The position numbers and the translations under genes were made by a program. A stretch of 63,136 nt of DNA, from NCBI RefSeq assembly GCF_003710865.1, contig NZ_RHHO01000052.1, positions 1-63,136 on the forward strand. The letters run 5' to 3'. This document shows, piece after piece, positions 1 to 9,116 of this stretch (positions within the stretch are counted from its first letter, which is position 1; every line of letters starts with the position of its first letter). The stretch is from Brevibacillus borstelensis. Its GTDB lineage: Bacteria > Bacillota > Bacilli > Brevibacillales > Brevibacillaceae. The notes beneath the pieces are model-generated. The model made no database searches, was not told the origin of the DNA, and was given only the letters and a program-made list of their open reading frames with translations.

Positions 1-439
1 TCGGTACTATGAACCCCTCCGACTCCCTCTCTGCCATCCACCACTTCCCTTACGGTTATAGGTTTCCGTTTTACGCTCCTGACGGGGCGTGCAGAGTAGG
101 GTCTCCCCAGTTCCGTTAACTACTTTCTCAACATACCGCTCCCCATACCCCGAGGGATTCATAGGTGCTGTATTCCAAGTTCTCCACACCGTCCTTGGCC
201 TTCGCCCATATGAAACAAGCTCGGCTTCCCTTTGTCCACCTCTCGGTGGTCTTTCTTAACGAGGCTGCAGGATTCACTTTATGTTACGGCCTGCTGATTT
301 GCTCGCACTCTTTCGAGTTACTTTGTCACAGGGCTTCAACCTTAGGATTTCTCCACCAGTTGCCTGTCAGCTACGAGGTGACTTGGCTCCTGCCTCGGTT
401 GGACTTTCACCAACTAGCAATTAACGGCTTGCTGGGCAC
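1..439 (-). mobile_element. 5' part of a group II intron (ribozyme domain I region)
   Basis: Read on the minus strand, the element starts with GTGCCC at 439, resembling the GUGYG 5' end of bacterial group II introns. It carries text typical of these introns, including GGTGAAAGTCCAACCGAGGC, a CACCTCGTAGC segment and a GGGGTTCATAGTACCGA segment at the window edge. The reverse transcriptase gene expected further on lies outside the window. Short open frames inside (such as the 60-codon one at 7-189) are structured RNA, not protein. The 5' boundary is inferred from the motif and the structural class was not assigned. Confidence 0.75.
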
Positions 440-448
440 GCTTCACAT

Positions 449-483
449 AAAAAAACACGTCTCCATTCGGCAAGGAGACGTGT
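449..483 (-). terminator. Rho-independent terminator of uppP
   Basis: On the minus strand, ACACGTCTCC pairs with GGAGACGTGT around a short loop and is followed by seven T. It lies about 30 bases behind the uppP stop. The intron 5' end sits nine bases past the T tract. Confidence 0.9.
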
Positions 484-515
484 CAATCTGTACATGGCTG
501 TTAAATCAAGCCGTC

Positions 516-1352
516 TTACAGGAACACAAAGTAAATCACAGCCGCGAGCACCAAGCGGTAAATCGCAAACGGAACCAGCTTGACGCGGTTGATCAGCTTC
601 AGGAAGAAGCGGATCGAAATAAGCGCAAAGACAAACGCGCTGATAAACCCGACGATGAAAAAAGGAACGGCATCGAAGGTGATGTATTCCCATCTTTTCA
701 AAAGCGACAGGAAGCTTGCTCCCGCCATGATCGGCACTGCCATGATAAACGTAAAATCGGCAGCCGCCCGGTGGCTCATCCCGAGAAGGACACCGCCAGA
801 GATCGTGGACCCGGAGCGAGAAAAGCCCGGCCACAGCGACAAGCATTGGATCAGTCCGACCATCAGCGCCTGTTTATAGGTGATTTGGTCGACTGTCACT
901 ACTTTCGGTCGGCCCGGACGGAACCAGTCCGCCGCAATCATCAGCAGCGCACCGATGACGAGGCCGATGACGACCGTCTTTGTCGAGAACAGGTATTCAT
1001 CGATGTAATCGTCAAAGAGAACGCCAAAAATCCCGGCTGGAATGAGACCGATCAGCACGGTCAAAAGATTCAGGCGCGGTCCGGAGGTGGACTGGCCCGG
1101 CATCTTTTTGAGCCCGAGCAGGTTCATGAAGCGGTCCCACATCAGAACGACGACTGCGAGGATCGACCCCAATTGGATCACGATTTTAAACGTATTGGCG
1201 ACTTCCGGGGAATACAGTTCTTTGGTCTGGAACAAGAAATCGTCGACGATAATCATGTGGCCGGTAGAAGAGACCGGCGCAAACTCGGTGAGTCCCTCAA
1301 CCAGTCCGAGGATCAGGGCGACAAACGCTTCCCATAAGCTCAATGGATTCAC
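516..1352 (-). CDS. uppP: Undecaprenyl-diphosphatase (UppP/BacA)
   Basis: This integral membrane phosphatase converts undecaprenyl diphosphate to the monophosphate carrier used in peptidoglycan and teichoic acid synthesis; extra copies give bacitracin resistance. The 278 residues match the family length and are strongly hydrophobic with several membrane segments. The two family signatures are present: E19-G-L-T-E23-F with S28-S-T-G-H32 near the N terminus, and PGFSRSGSTISGG around residue 175. The start is GTG, preceded by TAGGAGTG at good spacing. It is monocistronic with its own terminator. Its neighbourhood with a blaR/blaI-like pair is suggestive of cell-wall stress functions, but no shared control element is visible. 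Confidence 0.95.
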   Translation of the reverse strand: MNPLSLWEAFVALILGLVEGLTEFAPVSSTGHMIIVDDFLFQTKELYSPEVANTFKIVIQLGSILAVVVLMWDRFMNLLGLKKMPGQSTSGPRLNLLTVLIGLIPAGIFGVLFDDYIDEYLFSTKTVVIGLVIGALLMIAADWFRPGRPKVVTVDQITYKQALMVGLIQCLSLWPGFSRSGSTISGGVLLGMSHRAAADFTFIMAVPIMAGASFLSLLKRWEYITFDAVPFFIVGFISAFVFALISIRFFLKLINRVKLVPFAIYRLVLAAVIYFVFL

Positions 1353-1510
1353 ACTCCTACTAGATGAAAACTATTAGACCCTACTGCTCTGTATCTGGGG
1401 ACATAATCGTTGCCTCGATGAATAACTCCTTTATTAAGGTACACGATTGCGGCTGTGAATCCAAGGATTATAGGAGAAAAGATAGCAAATTTCCTATCAA
1501 AACGAATTGC

Positions 1511-1546
1511 AAAAAAGAAGCTGTCTTTGTGCGGTACAGCTTCTTT
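1511..1546 (-). terminator. Terminator behind blaI
   Basis: An 11-bp stem (AAAGAAGCTGT with ACAGCTTCTTT) followed on the minus strand by a run of T, about 50 bases past the blaI stop. Confidence 0.85.
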
Positions 1547-1593
1547 CTGGTTTGCTTGTGTACAAGAAAATAGCGAGGCTGCGATGGAAAAGG

Positions 1594-1983
1594 TTATGTC
1601 CTTTTGTTGGAATCCTGCTTCTCCAGCAAAATTTTCTGCAGCTGCTCAATCTCCTTTTCGGATAGATGGGCATCTTCCAGAAAGTTGCTGACCATGAGAT
1701 GAGCTGCTCCGCCGAACACTCTTTTGAGAAAAGACTGGCTTTCGGCTCGAATACATTCTTTTTCCGATACCAAAGGGTAGTATTTGTAGCTTCTTCCTTC
1801 TTTCTCGAACCCGATGGCTTTTTTCTTCAATAGTCGATTTATAAATGTGCGGACTGTCTGATCGCTCCACTCGATCTCTTTCGGCAGCTGCAGAGTAATT
1901 TGGTCGGCCGTTATCGGGTTGTCCTTCCAGATTATCTTCATGATTTCCCACTCGGATTCCGATATTTTCGGCGTATTGGCCAT
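1594..1983 (-). CDS. blaI: BlaI/MecI/CopY family transcriptional repressor
   Basis: A winged-helix repressor of 129 residues, the usual size. The N-terminal half carries ISESEWEIMKIIW and the DNA-recognition region SDQTVRTFINRLLKKK; the C-terminal part should dimerise. Such repressors are inactivated by cleavage when a membrane BlaR1-type sensor is triggered, and the partner lies immediately upstream. The ATG at 1983 is preceded by AGCAGGGTG; an upstream in-frame ATG at 2115 overlaps blaR1 and lacks support. A TTTACA-N2-TGTAAA-like operator at 2015-2028 sits just before the gene, predicting autoregulation separate from the blaR1 promoter. Confidence 0.9.
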   Translation of the reverse strand: MANTPKISESEWEIMKIIWKDNPITADQITLQLPKEIEWSDQTVRTFINRLLKKKAIGFEKEGRSYKYYPLVSEKECIRAESQSFLKRVFGGAAHLMVSNFLEDAHLSEKEIEQLQKILLEKQDSNKRT

Positions 1984-2014
1984 ATGGTCACCCTGCTTCC
2001 CTTTATAATTCCCA

Positions 2015-2028
2015 TTTACACTCGTAAA
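2015..2028 (-). promoter_or_regulatory. BlaI-type operator between blaR1 and blaI
   Basis: TTTACACTCGTAAA has the TTTACA/GTAAA dyad of BlaI/MecI boxes and the same spacing as the operators upstream of blaR1. On the minus strand it lies within TTGTTT-17 bp-TTATAA, a plausible internal promoter for blaI. Confidence 0.75.
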
Positions 2029-2080
2029 CAAAAGAAATTGTGAGTCATAATCGTACAGGCGTAAACGCAAGCTGTCAATG

Positions 2081-4402
2081 TTATTTGAAATTGACCAAAT
2101 CGATGGGCTTTTCATTCATCAGGAATTGCAAAATCCTGTTCCGCTCGGGACTGTCATCGGCTGGGCCGTCATTCCAAAAGGTGACCTTCAAGCATACATC
2201 GTCTTCTTTCCAGAAGTAGACGACCAGCTCCGCCTCCCTCGCGCTGCTCAATGGTCCGTCTGTTTTATGGCTGACCGTCTTGAGCAGCTCTTTTCCCGCT
2301 ATGCTGACCGGCTGCAGCTTCACTTCATTTTTTTCGCCGTCGATCCGCTCAAAAGCGACGGTACCGTTCTTCTTCATCGTTTCGTACATGCTGTTGTTTT
2401 TGATTTGCTGAAGCTTTACCCTTTTGACTCCCGCCTTGGTCTCATCCTTCGGTTTATAGAAAATGGTGAGATCCCTGTTCTTTTTGTCTGCCTCATTTTC
2501 TGGAAAACTGAAGTTCATCTTGTCGCCAATCCAGGCACGGTCGGCTTGAATCGCTCCCGGGAGCTCAAAGGGAAACTTGGGCACAAAGCCAATCGCTTCA
2601 GGCAGCCGCTTTACATCTCCTGTGTCGTAAATGCCTTCGTTCAACTGTTCTTCGCTGATAAATCGCTTGTACAGCTCCTCATCAGGATATTTCATCGAGC
2701 CGATGATGCTGATAATCTCGTCATCCTTGAACTTGAAGTTTGATCCGGAATTTGTGATCTCATACTGGACGCCTTGGTCCTGCCAAAAATAATGCCGCTG
2801 AAAGTCCTTTTCGTCCCCGTGCTGTATGGTGAATTTTACGATTTTCTGCCCGTTAACGTTGAAGGTCTCTTTCTTCTTCTCCAATTTTTCTTCGGTCTTT
2901 TTATCGCCATCCATAATCGTTATCGTTGTAAAGTCGTTTTGATCGAAATCGTCGGTCACGGCTTCCAGATCAGCCTCGGCAGGCTGTGCCTTTAACCGAA
3001 AGCTGTCGTGGTTGATGCCCTCGACAGTTTTGGCAAAGCGCAATGACGCCAAGCTTGTGCCTGCTTTTTCCTTCGGGGCAAAGTGGATGACTGTAAAACG
3101 GTACCCGTCAGGCAAGGCTGCCGGAACCTTAAATTTGAAGCCGGAAATCTTGACGACCTTTTCCAGACTGGCATACGGCCGCTGAAAATCATAATCGAAC
3201 AGAATTCGTTCCTTCTCAACCGTCTCCGTGCTTGCGGACTGGCTCCCGGGAGTTTGAGGAGCGCTGGCGGGCACCGGGCCAGTCGAAGGCACCGGACTGC
3301 TGGCGTTGGTCAATGTGGCTGCCCCCAGCACCCCTACGCATAAAACGGCAGCGACAGACAGTTTATACGATCCCTTTTTAAACGACTTGATCATGTGAAT
3401 CCTCCTCTTCATTTCCATTTGTTGATTGGGTCCGAAAAAATACAGCAGCTCAGACTGGCGGCCAGCGGGCGAAAAGCGCTTCAGGCATTCGATGATCGTC
3501 ATCCCATATGGCACCGCCTCCGCTTCGCCGAGCACCTCCAGAACGCAGGCGTCGCAGGCTAGCTCCCTGTCTGCTTTCATCCGCTTCATGCCAATCCACA
3601 CCAGCGGATTCATCCAATGGATCGCCAGCGCCAAGCTCCCTATCGCATTCCACATGATGTCTTTTCTCTTGTGATGGGCCAGCTCGTGCAAAAGGATGTG
3701 GGCAAGCTGGGAAGCGCTCAGCTCCCTGGCCATTTCCTGAGGCAAATAGATCCACGGGCGGAAAAGTCCGGAGAGGTACGGGCTTTTCCCCTGTCGTCCG
3801 GTATAGACAGGAACAGGTTCCCTGATCCCCAGGCGCAGTCGGCAATCCTCTATGATTGACACGATTTGGGGATCTGTCAGCAGCTCCAGCCGTCTGCGCT
3901 GGCGACCCATTTTCACTGAAAATGCGGCCACATACAGAATCAGGGCCGCCGCTCCGGCCAGCCACGCGACAGCGGCTAGTCGCAAAGCGAGTGAATAGGA
4001 TAAGCCCGCTTGTTCCGTCCCTTCATCTGCTTGACGGGCAGGGACGTTCGCTGGCTGCTGCGAGCCTTCCATAAGCGGCGGATGCATCTGAGTCTTTGGA
4101 AATGCAGCATAGTGGAGATTTTCAACCATCTCCGAAGGCAGCCGGTTCTCAGCCAGCGATTCCAACACGACGGCCTGTTTGCTTGCCTTGCCCAGCTGCA
4201 AGAGGTGGAAAATGCTCACCGGACTGTCCGGAAAAACAGGGACTAGCAGCCTTAACAGCACCAGCAGCCACAAAGCATGCACAAGACGGGGACTCAGCCT
4301 GCGGCGCAGCAGTCTTTGCACAGCCAGCACCAGCAGCAGGACGACGCTCGCCGCTGCGGTAGCATCCAGGAACCAAAGAAAAGCGCGAATCAAAATATCC
4401 AT
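2081..4402 (-). CDS. blaR1: BlaR1-like M56 metallopeptidase sensor with a non-penicillin-binding C-terminal domain
   Basis: A 773-residue membrane sensor-protease. N-terminal membrane helices (about 1-60 and 140-165) flank a cytoplasmic zinc-protease domain with H239-E-L-A-H243; a further membrane segment lies near 355-375. In classical BlaR1 the extracellular part is a penicillin-binding domain, but here the roughly 400 C-terminal residues show no SxxK/KTG layout. They contain text such as KVPAALPDGYRFTVIHF, recalling DUF4367-like secreted domains found elsewhere in this window. The ATG at 4402 follows GAGAGGGGAAA. It is the first gene of the blaR1-blaI operon and its promoter is covered by two operators. 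The ligand is unknown; a cell-wall or envelope signal rather than a beta-lactam is an inference. Confidence 0.88.
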   Translation of the reverse strand: MDILIRAFLWFLDATAAASVVLLLVLAVQRLLRRRLSPRLVHALWLLVLLRLLVPVFPDSPVSIFHLLQLGKASKQAVVLESLAENRLPSEMVENLHYAAFPKTQMHPPLMEGSQQPANVPARQADEGTEQAGLSYSLALRLAAVAWLAGAAALILYVAAFSVKMGRQRRRLELLTDPQIVSIIEDCRLRLGIREPVPVYTGRQGKSPYLSGLFRPWIYLPQEMARELSASQLAHILLHELAHHKRKDIMWNAIGSLALAIHWMNPLVWIGMKRMKADRELACDACVLEVLGEAEAVPYGMTIIECLKRFSPAGRQSELLYFFGPNQQMEMKRRIHMIKSFKKGSYKLSVAAVLCVGVLGAATLTNASSPVPSTGPVPASAPQTPGSQSASTETVEKERILFDYDFQRPYASLEKVVKISGFKFKVPAALPDGYRFTVIHFAPKEKAGTSLASLRFAKTVEGINHDSFRLKAQPAEADLEAVTDDFDQNDFTTITIMDGDKKTEEKLEKKKETFNVNGQKIVKFTIQHGDEKDFQRHYFWQDQGVQYEITNSGSNFKFKDDEIISIIGSMKYPDEELYKRFISEEQLNEGIYDTGDVKRLPEAIGFVPKFPFELPGAIQADRAWIGDKMNFSFPENEADKKNRDLTIFYKPKDETKAGVKRVKLQQIKNNSMYETMKKNGTVAFERIDGEKNEVKLQPVSIAGKELLKTVSHKTDGPLSSAREAELVVYFWKEDDVCLKVTFWNDGPADDSPERNRILQFLMNEKPIDLVNFK

Positions 4403-4434
4403 GTTTTCCCCTCTCCGGCAATTTGGGTTTACCA

Positions 4435-4495
4435 TTTACATTTGTAAAAGAAACTGACTGCCTTTGATATTACATTTGTAAATACAAACTGTCAA
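4435..4495 (-). promoter_or_regulatory. blaR1-blaI promoter with two BlaI operators
   Basis: On the minus strand TTGACA (4490-4495), a 17-bp spacer and TAATAT (4467-4472) form a near-consensus sigma-A promoter. One operator (TTACATTTGTAAA, 4470-4482) lies in the spacer and -10, and a second perfect dyad (TTTACATTTGTAAA, 4435-4448) lies just downstream of the start site. Together with 2015-2028 this makes three sites. Confidence 0.85.
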
Positions 4496-4542
4496 TAGCT
4501 GGTTTCTGTGGAATTTTATTTTTTGCCCGTGGACGTTCTCAG

Positions 4543-4591
4543 AAAAAATAAAGGCCAGCATGCTCCGGTCGAACCCCGAAACACACTGGCT
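4543..4591 (-). terminator. Probable terminator behind the sirA-like gene
   Basis: Minus-strand AGCCAGTGTG and CATGCTGGCC pair, with two wobble pairs, around a 19-base loop and are followed by TTTATTTTTT. Confidence 0.55.
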
Positions 4592-4609
4592 CCATTATTA
4601 ATGCCCACT

Positions 4610-5614
4610 CTACTTGTCCAGATGCTTGATCACTTCATCCAGCATCAGGTTTCGCGACAAAATCCCCATCCCGCTCAGCCACGGGTCAGTCGATACCTCA
4701 TACACATTCCCGGCCTGAACTGCCTTTAATGTCGCCCAAAGGGGATTTCCCTTCAGTTTGGTTGTCATGATGTTTTCCTGGTCGCGGCTGAACCAGAAAA
4801 TGACGTCTCCGTCCATATCGGCGATTTGCTCCTCGGTTGCTTTCTTGGCAAAGTCTTTCTCCGACTGGGCCTTCGGGCGGGGAAATCCAAGCTCCTCGAT
4901 AAATTTCCCGCTGTACGATTCCGACAGGTAAATGCGAACGTGGTCCGCATTCATCCGCAACACGGAAACTTCTGTTTTCCCGATCTTATCGCCCATCTTT
5001 GCTTGAAAGTCAGCCACCCGCTTTTCATAATCGGCTATCAGCTTTTCCGCTTCCTGCGCTTTCCCCACAGCCTCGGCATGCAGCTTCAGGTTTCCCTTCC
5101 AATCCAGCCCCATCGTCTCAACAAAAACAGTGGGGGCCATTTCCATCAGCTTGGAATGAATCGCTTCGTGCTGGTCTTTGGTTCCCAGAATCAAATCCGG
5201 CTTTAATGCCGCGATGGCCTCCAGATTCGGCTGGTCGATCGTCCCCACCTTTTCGATTCCGCTCGTTTTGTCGCCCAGATACGAGAAAAACGGTTTGTCG
5301 AGAGACACTGTGGCAGCGCCAACAGGTGTTACGCCGAGTGCCAGAAGATTATCCAGAGCGCCATTGTCCAGAACGACGATGCGCTTGGGTTCGGCCGGCA
5401 CCTTTACTTCTCCCATCGCGTCCTTTACGGCATGCGCTTGCGTACCTTCCTGGCTTGGCGCATTCTCCTGGGGCGAGGTACTGGAGTTCGCAGCGTTGGA
5501 CGCCGGTGCTCCCTGAGCGGATGGCGCAGCCGAATTGCCGCATCCAACCAGGAAAAGAGAGAGCGACAGTATCAGTAGAAAAAAGAAAAGGGCATGTCTT
5601 GACATGGAATACAT
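4610..5614 (-). CDS. sirA: Iron-siderophore ABC transporter substrate-binding lipoprotein (SirA-like)
   Basis: A 334-residue lipoprotein of the periplasmic-binding-protein family that captures ferric siderophores at the outer face of the membrane. A signal peptide ends at the lipobox LFLVGC (cysteine about residue 25), followed by a Ser/Ala/Pro/Gln-rich linker. The binding domain starts with KRIVVLDNGALDNLLALGV and contains LKPDLILGT, both typical of the FepB/FhuD/SirA group. The ATG at 5614 follows AAGGGGGAA with nine bases of spacing. It is divergent from two FecCD permeases across a shared Fur box, and lies beside a staphyloferrin-B-like biosynthetic operon, so its ligand is probably that siderophore (inference). 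Confidence 0.9.
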   Translation of the reverse strand: MYSMSRHALFFFLLILSLSLFLVGCGNSAAPSAQGAPASNAANSSTSPQENAPSQEGTQAHAVKDAMGEVKVPAEPKRIVVLDNGALDNLLALGVTPVGAATVSLDKPFFSYLGDKTSGIEKVGTIDQPNLEAIAALKPDLILGTKDQHEAIHSKLMEMAPTVFVETMGLDWKGNLKLHAEAVGKAQEAEKLIADYEKRVADFQAKMGDKIGKTEVSVLRMNADHVRIYLSESYSGKFIEELGFPRPKAQSEKDFAKKATEEQIADMDGDVIFWFSRDQENIMTTKLKGNPLWATLKAVQAGNVYEVSTDPWLSGMGILSRNLMLDEVIKHLDK

Positions 5615-5647
5615 TGACAGATTCCCCCTTGCTTTGTATATTTTTCA

Positions 5648-5668
5648 TGAGAATGATAACTATTCTCA
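5648..5668. promoter_or_regulatory. Fur box between sirA-like and sirBC-like genes
   Basis: TGAGAATGATAACTATTCTCA is close to the Fur consensus and nearly self-complementary. It lies between divergent genes and could repress both when iron is sufficient. Confidence 0.85.
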
Positions 5669-5732
5669 CAATTACGAATCATATACTTGATAAATAAGGT
5701 TGTCAAGGATATTTGTGTAAATCACATCCGGA

Positions 5733-6755
5733 TTGCGAGTGAACGTTGTGGGCAAATCGCGGAAACATCTCCGGCTGCTTGCCGGGCTGATCATGGGACT
5801 TGTTGCAGTCCTTCTCTTCATCGGGATCAGCATTTCATTTGGGATTGTGGACATCAGTATGCTGACGGTTGTCGAAGCATTCCTGGAATTTGACGGGTCC
5901 AGGGAACATCTGATCATTTCTACCACCCGTCTTCCCCGGGCGTTGATTGCCGCGGCGGTAGGAGCGTGCCTCGCCGTAGCGGGGGCTATGACACAGGCTC
6001 TGACCCGAAACCCATTGGCTGCTCCCGATCTGCTGGGCATCAATCACGGAGCCGCGCTGTTGGTTGTCCTGTCCCTGTTTCTCGTCGGCGGGCATAATCT
6101 CACCCTTTATGCATGGGCAGCCTTTCTCGGGGCGGGGGCGGTGTCCATCCTCGTCTTTCTGCTCGGTTCTGCCGGGCGCGGCGGCATGACTCCTCTGAAG
6201 CTGACGCTGGCCGGCGTCTCTGTCACGACCCTCTTGTCCGCGTCCACCCAATCGATCCTGATCTTTCACGAGCGCTCCCTTGACGAAATGCGCTTTTGGC
6301 TGGCAGGGTCGGTCGTAGGGCGGGATCTTGCGCTTCTCGTTCAGGTGCTTCCCTTTATGACAGCCGGGCTGTTGCTTGCCTTTTTCCTGAGCAGGGAAGT
6401 CGATACGCTGCAGCTCGGAGACGATGTAGCCAAAAGCCTGGGACAGCCAACGAAAATGGTGCGAACGCTCGCCTTCATTTCTGTGGTGCTGCTCTCTGGC
6501 AGCAGCGTGGCGGTGGCCGGTCCCATCGGATTTGTCGGGCTCGCTGTTCCGCATCTGGTCAGGTCCATCGTCGGCAAAGACCACCGCTGGATTTTTTCCT
6601 ACTCGGCGGTAGCGGGAGCTGCGTTGCTGCTGCTTGCTGACGTGGCGGCGCGCTTCATTTTGGACAACCAGGAGCTGCCTGTCGGCGTGATGACAGCTAT
6701 CATCGGGGCTCCATTCTTTATCTACCTGGCGCGGAGGAGGGTGCACAAGCTATGA
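5733..6755 (+). CDS. sirB: Iron-siderophore ABC transporter permease (FecCD family, SirB-like)
   Basis: A 340-residue polytopic membrane permease. The family signature is visible in TTRLPRALIAAAVGACLAVAGAMTQALTRNPLAAPDLLGI, around residues 60-100, and in GPIGFVGLAVPHLVR near residue 265, a loop that contacts the ATPase. The start is uncertain: TTG at 5733 gives a normal N terminus, GTG at 5739 or 5748 are alternatives, and no good ribosome binding site is seen for any. Its stop overlaps the start of the next permease. No ATPase gene accompanies the pair. Confidence 0.88.
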   Translation: MRVNVVGKSRKHLRLLAGLIMGLVAVLLFIGISISFGIVDISMLTVVEAFLEFDGSREHLIISTTRLPRALIAAAVGACLAVAGAMTQALTRNPLAAPDLLGINHGAALLVVLSLFLVGGHNLTLYAWAAFLGAGAVSILVFLLGSAGRGGMTPLKLTLAGVSVTTLLSASTQSILIFHERSLDEMRFWLAGSVVGRDLALLVQVLPFMTAGLLLAFFLSREVDTLQLGDDVAKSLGQPTKMVRTLAFISVVLLSGSSVAVAGPIGFVGLAVPHLVRSIVGKDHRWIFSYSAVAGAALLLLADVAARFILDNQELPVGVMTAIIGAPFFIYLARRRVHKL

Positions 6756-7765
6756 GAGGGGAAATGATGAATAGGCGCCCGACAACGCTTTTTGCCCTGC
6801 TCATCCTGCTTGCCATCGCTTTTTTTATGGCCAATATAGGGGCGGGCGAATACGAGCTGTCTTTGTGGGAAGTGGTTCAGACGCTGTTCGGACTGGGGAG
6901 CGGGGAACATTCGTTTATCGTCAATACGCTGCGTCTTCCGCGTGCTTTGATTGCTTTTCTGGTAGGGGCGGGACTGGCTGTTTCGGGAGCGATTTTGCAA
7001 GGGATTACCTCCAATCCTCTCGCTTCTCCCGGCGTCATCGGACTGAATGCAGGGGCATCTCTCGCCGCTGTTCTCGTCATCGTCGCCCTGCCGGCGGTTC
7101 CGCTCGGCTTTTTGCCGCCTGCCGCCTTTGCAGGAGCGCTGCTCGCGGCGATTCTCACCTACTGGCTCGGCTGGAAGGAGGGGAGCTCGATGTACCGGAT
7201 CATTTTGGTCGGAGTGGGCGTCTCCGCAATCGCGCAAGCCTTTATTACGATCATCATGATGTCGGGAAAGATCATGCTCGTGACGCAGGCCCTGATCTGG
7301 ATGACGGGAAGCGTCTACGGCAGAGGCTGGGAGCACTTCTATGCCCTCCTTCCCTGGATGATCCTGTTTCTCCCGCTGGCGTTTCTGCTTTCCCGCCAAC
7401 TGAACCTGCTGCAGCTCGGCGACGACGTCTCCAAAGGGCTCGGCAGCAAAATCGAGTGGGTGCGGGGCGGGCTGATTCTGGTCAGCGTCGCTTTGGCAGC
7501 AGCTTCCGTGGCGACCGCCGGAACCGTGTATTTTGTCGGCTTGATGGCTCCCCATATCGCCAGACGGTTGTTCGGTCCCTCCCATACGACGCTGCTTCCG
7601 GCCTCTGCACTGACCGGCGGGCTCCTTGTTCTTGCTTCCGATTTTGTAGGCCGGACGATCGCTGCTCCGGTAGAGCTTCCCTGCGGATTGATTACAGCGA
7701 TGATCGGGGCCCCATATTTTATTTATCTGCTTCTGACGGAAAATAAAAAATCAGGAAAAATGTAA
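6752..7765 (+). CDS. sirC: Iron-siderophore ABC transporter permease (FecCD family, SirC-like)
   Basis: The second permease of the importer, 337 residues with about nine to ten membrane segments. It repeats the family motifs NTLRLPRALIAFLVGAGLAVSG near residue 50 and GTVYFVGLMAPHIARRL near residue 255. The ATG overlaps the preceding stop (ATGA), indicating translational coupling and a heterodimeric permease. An importer without its own ATPase is also known for SirABC of Staphylococcus aureus, which borrows FhuC. In this window the only siderophore-type ATPase is at 36170-36961. Confidence 0.9.
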   Translation: MRGEMMNRRPTTLFALLILLAIAFFMANIGAGEYELSLWEVVQTLFGLGSGEHSFIVNTLRLPRALIAFLVGAGLAVSGAILQGITSNPLASPGVIGLNAGASLAAVLVIVALPAVPLGFLPPAAFAGALLAAILTYWLGWKEGSSMYRIILVGVGVSAIAQAFITIIMMSGKIMLVTQALIWMTGSVYGRGWEHFYALLPWMILFLPLAFLLSRQLNLLQLGDDVSKGLGSKIEWVRGGLILVSVALAAASVATAGTVYFVGLMAPHIARRLFGPSHTTLLPASALTGGLLVLASDFVGRTIAAPVELPCGLITAMIGAPYFIYLLLTENKKSGKM

Positions 7766-7778
7766 GGAAAAGACATTA

Positions 7779-7808
7779 TTGACAATGATTATCAATATCA
7801 TCTAAAAT
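7779..7808 (+). promoter_or_regulatory. Upstream promoter of the siderophore operon with embedded Fur box
   Basis: TTGACA (7779-7784), an 18-bp spacer and TAAAAT (7803-7808). The spacer ATGATTATCAATATCA is Fur-box-like, so iron-loaded Fur would cover the promoter. It leaves a leader of roughly 300 bases before sbnA. Confidence 0.7.
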
Positions 7809-7851
7809 GGGGTTGCCCACGGGAGAATTGGACGGGAAAGGAGGTGATTTT

Positions 7852-9086
<1,235 letters not shown>

Positions 9087-9116
9087 ACACTACGCAAAAC
9101 GAAAGAGGTGTGTCCC

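Noticed and set aside
165..1337. Long 390-codon frame on the plus strand opposite uppP
   Set aside because: It is the antisense of a clear uppP gene and of the intron, with an arginine/histidine/glutamine-rich translation typical of a shadow frame.
5835..6746. 303-codon minus-strand frame opposite the first FecCD permease
   Set aside because: Antisense shadow, rich in H, Q and R, with no ribosome site and no recognisable domain.
6722..7585. 287-codon minus-strand frame opposite the second permease
   Set aside because: Same reasons; the plus-strand permease is unmistakable.
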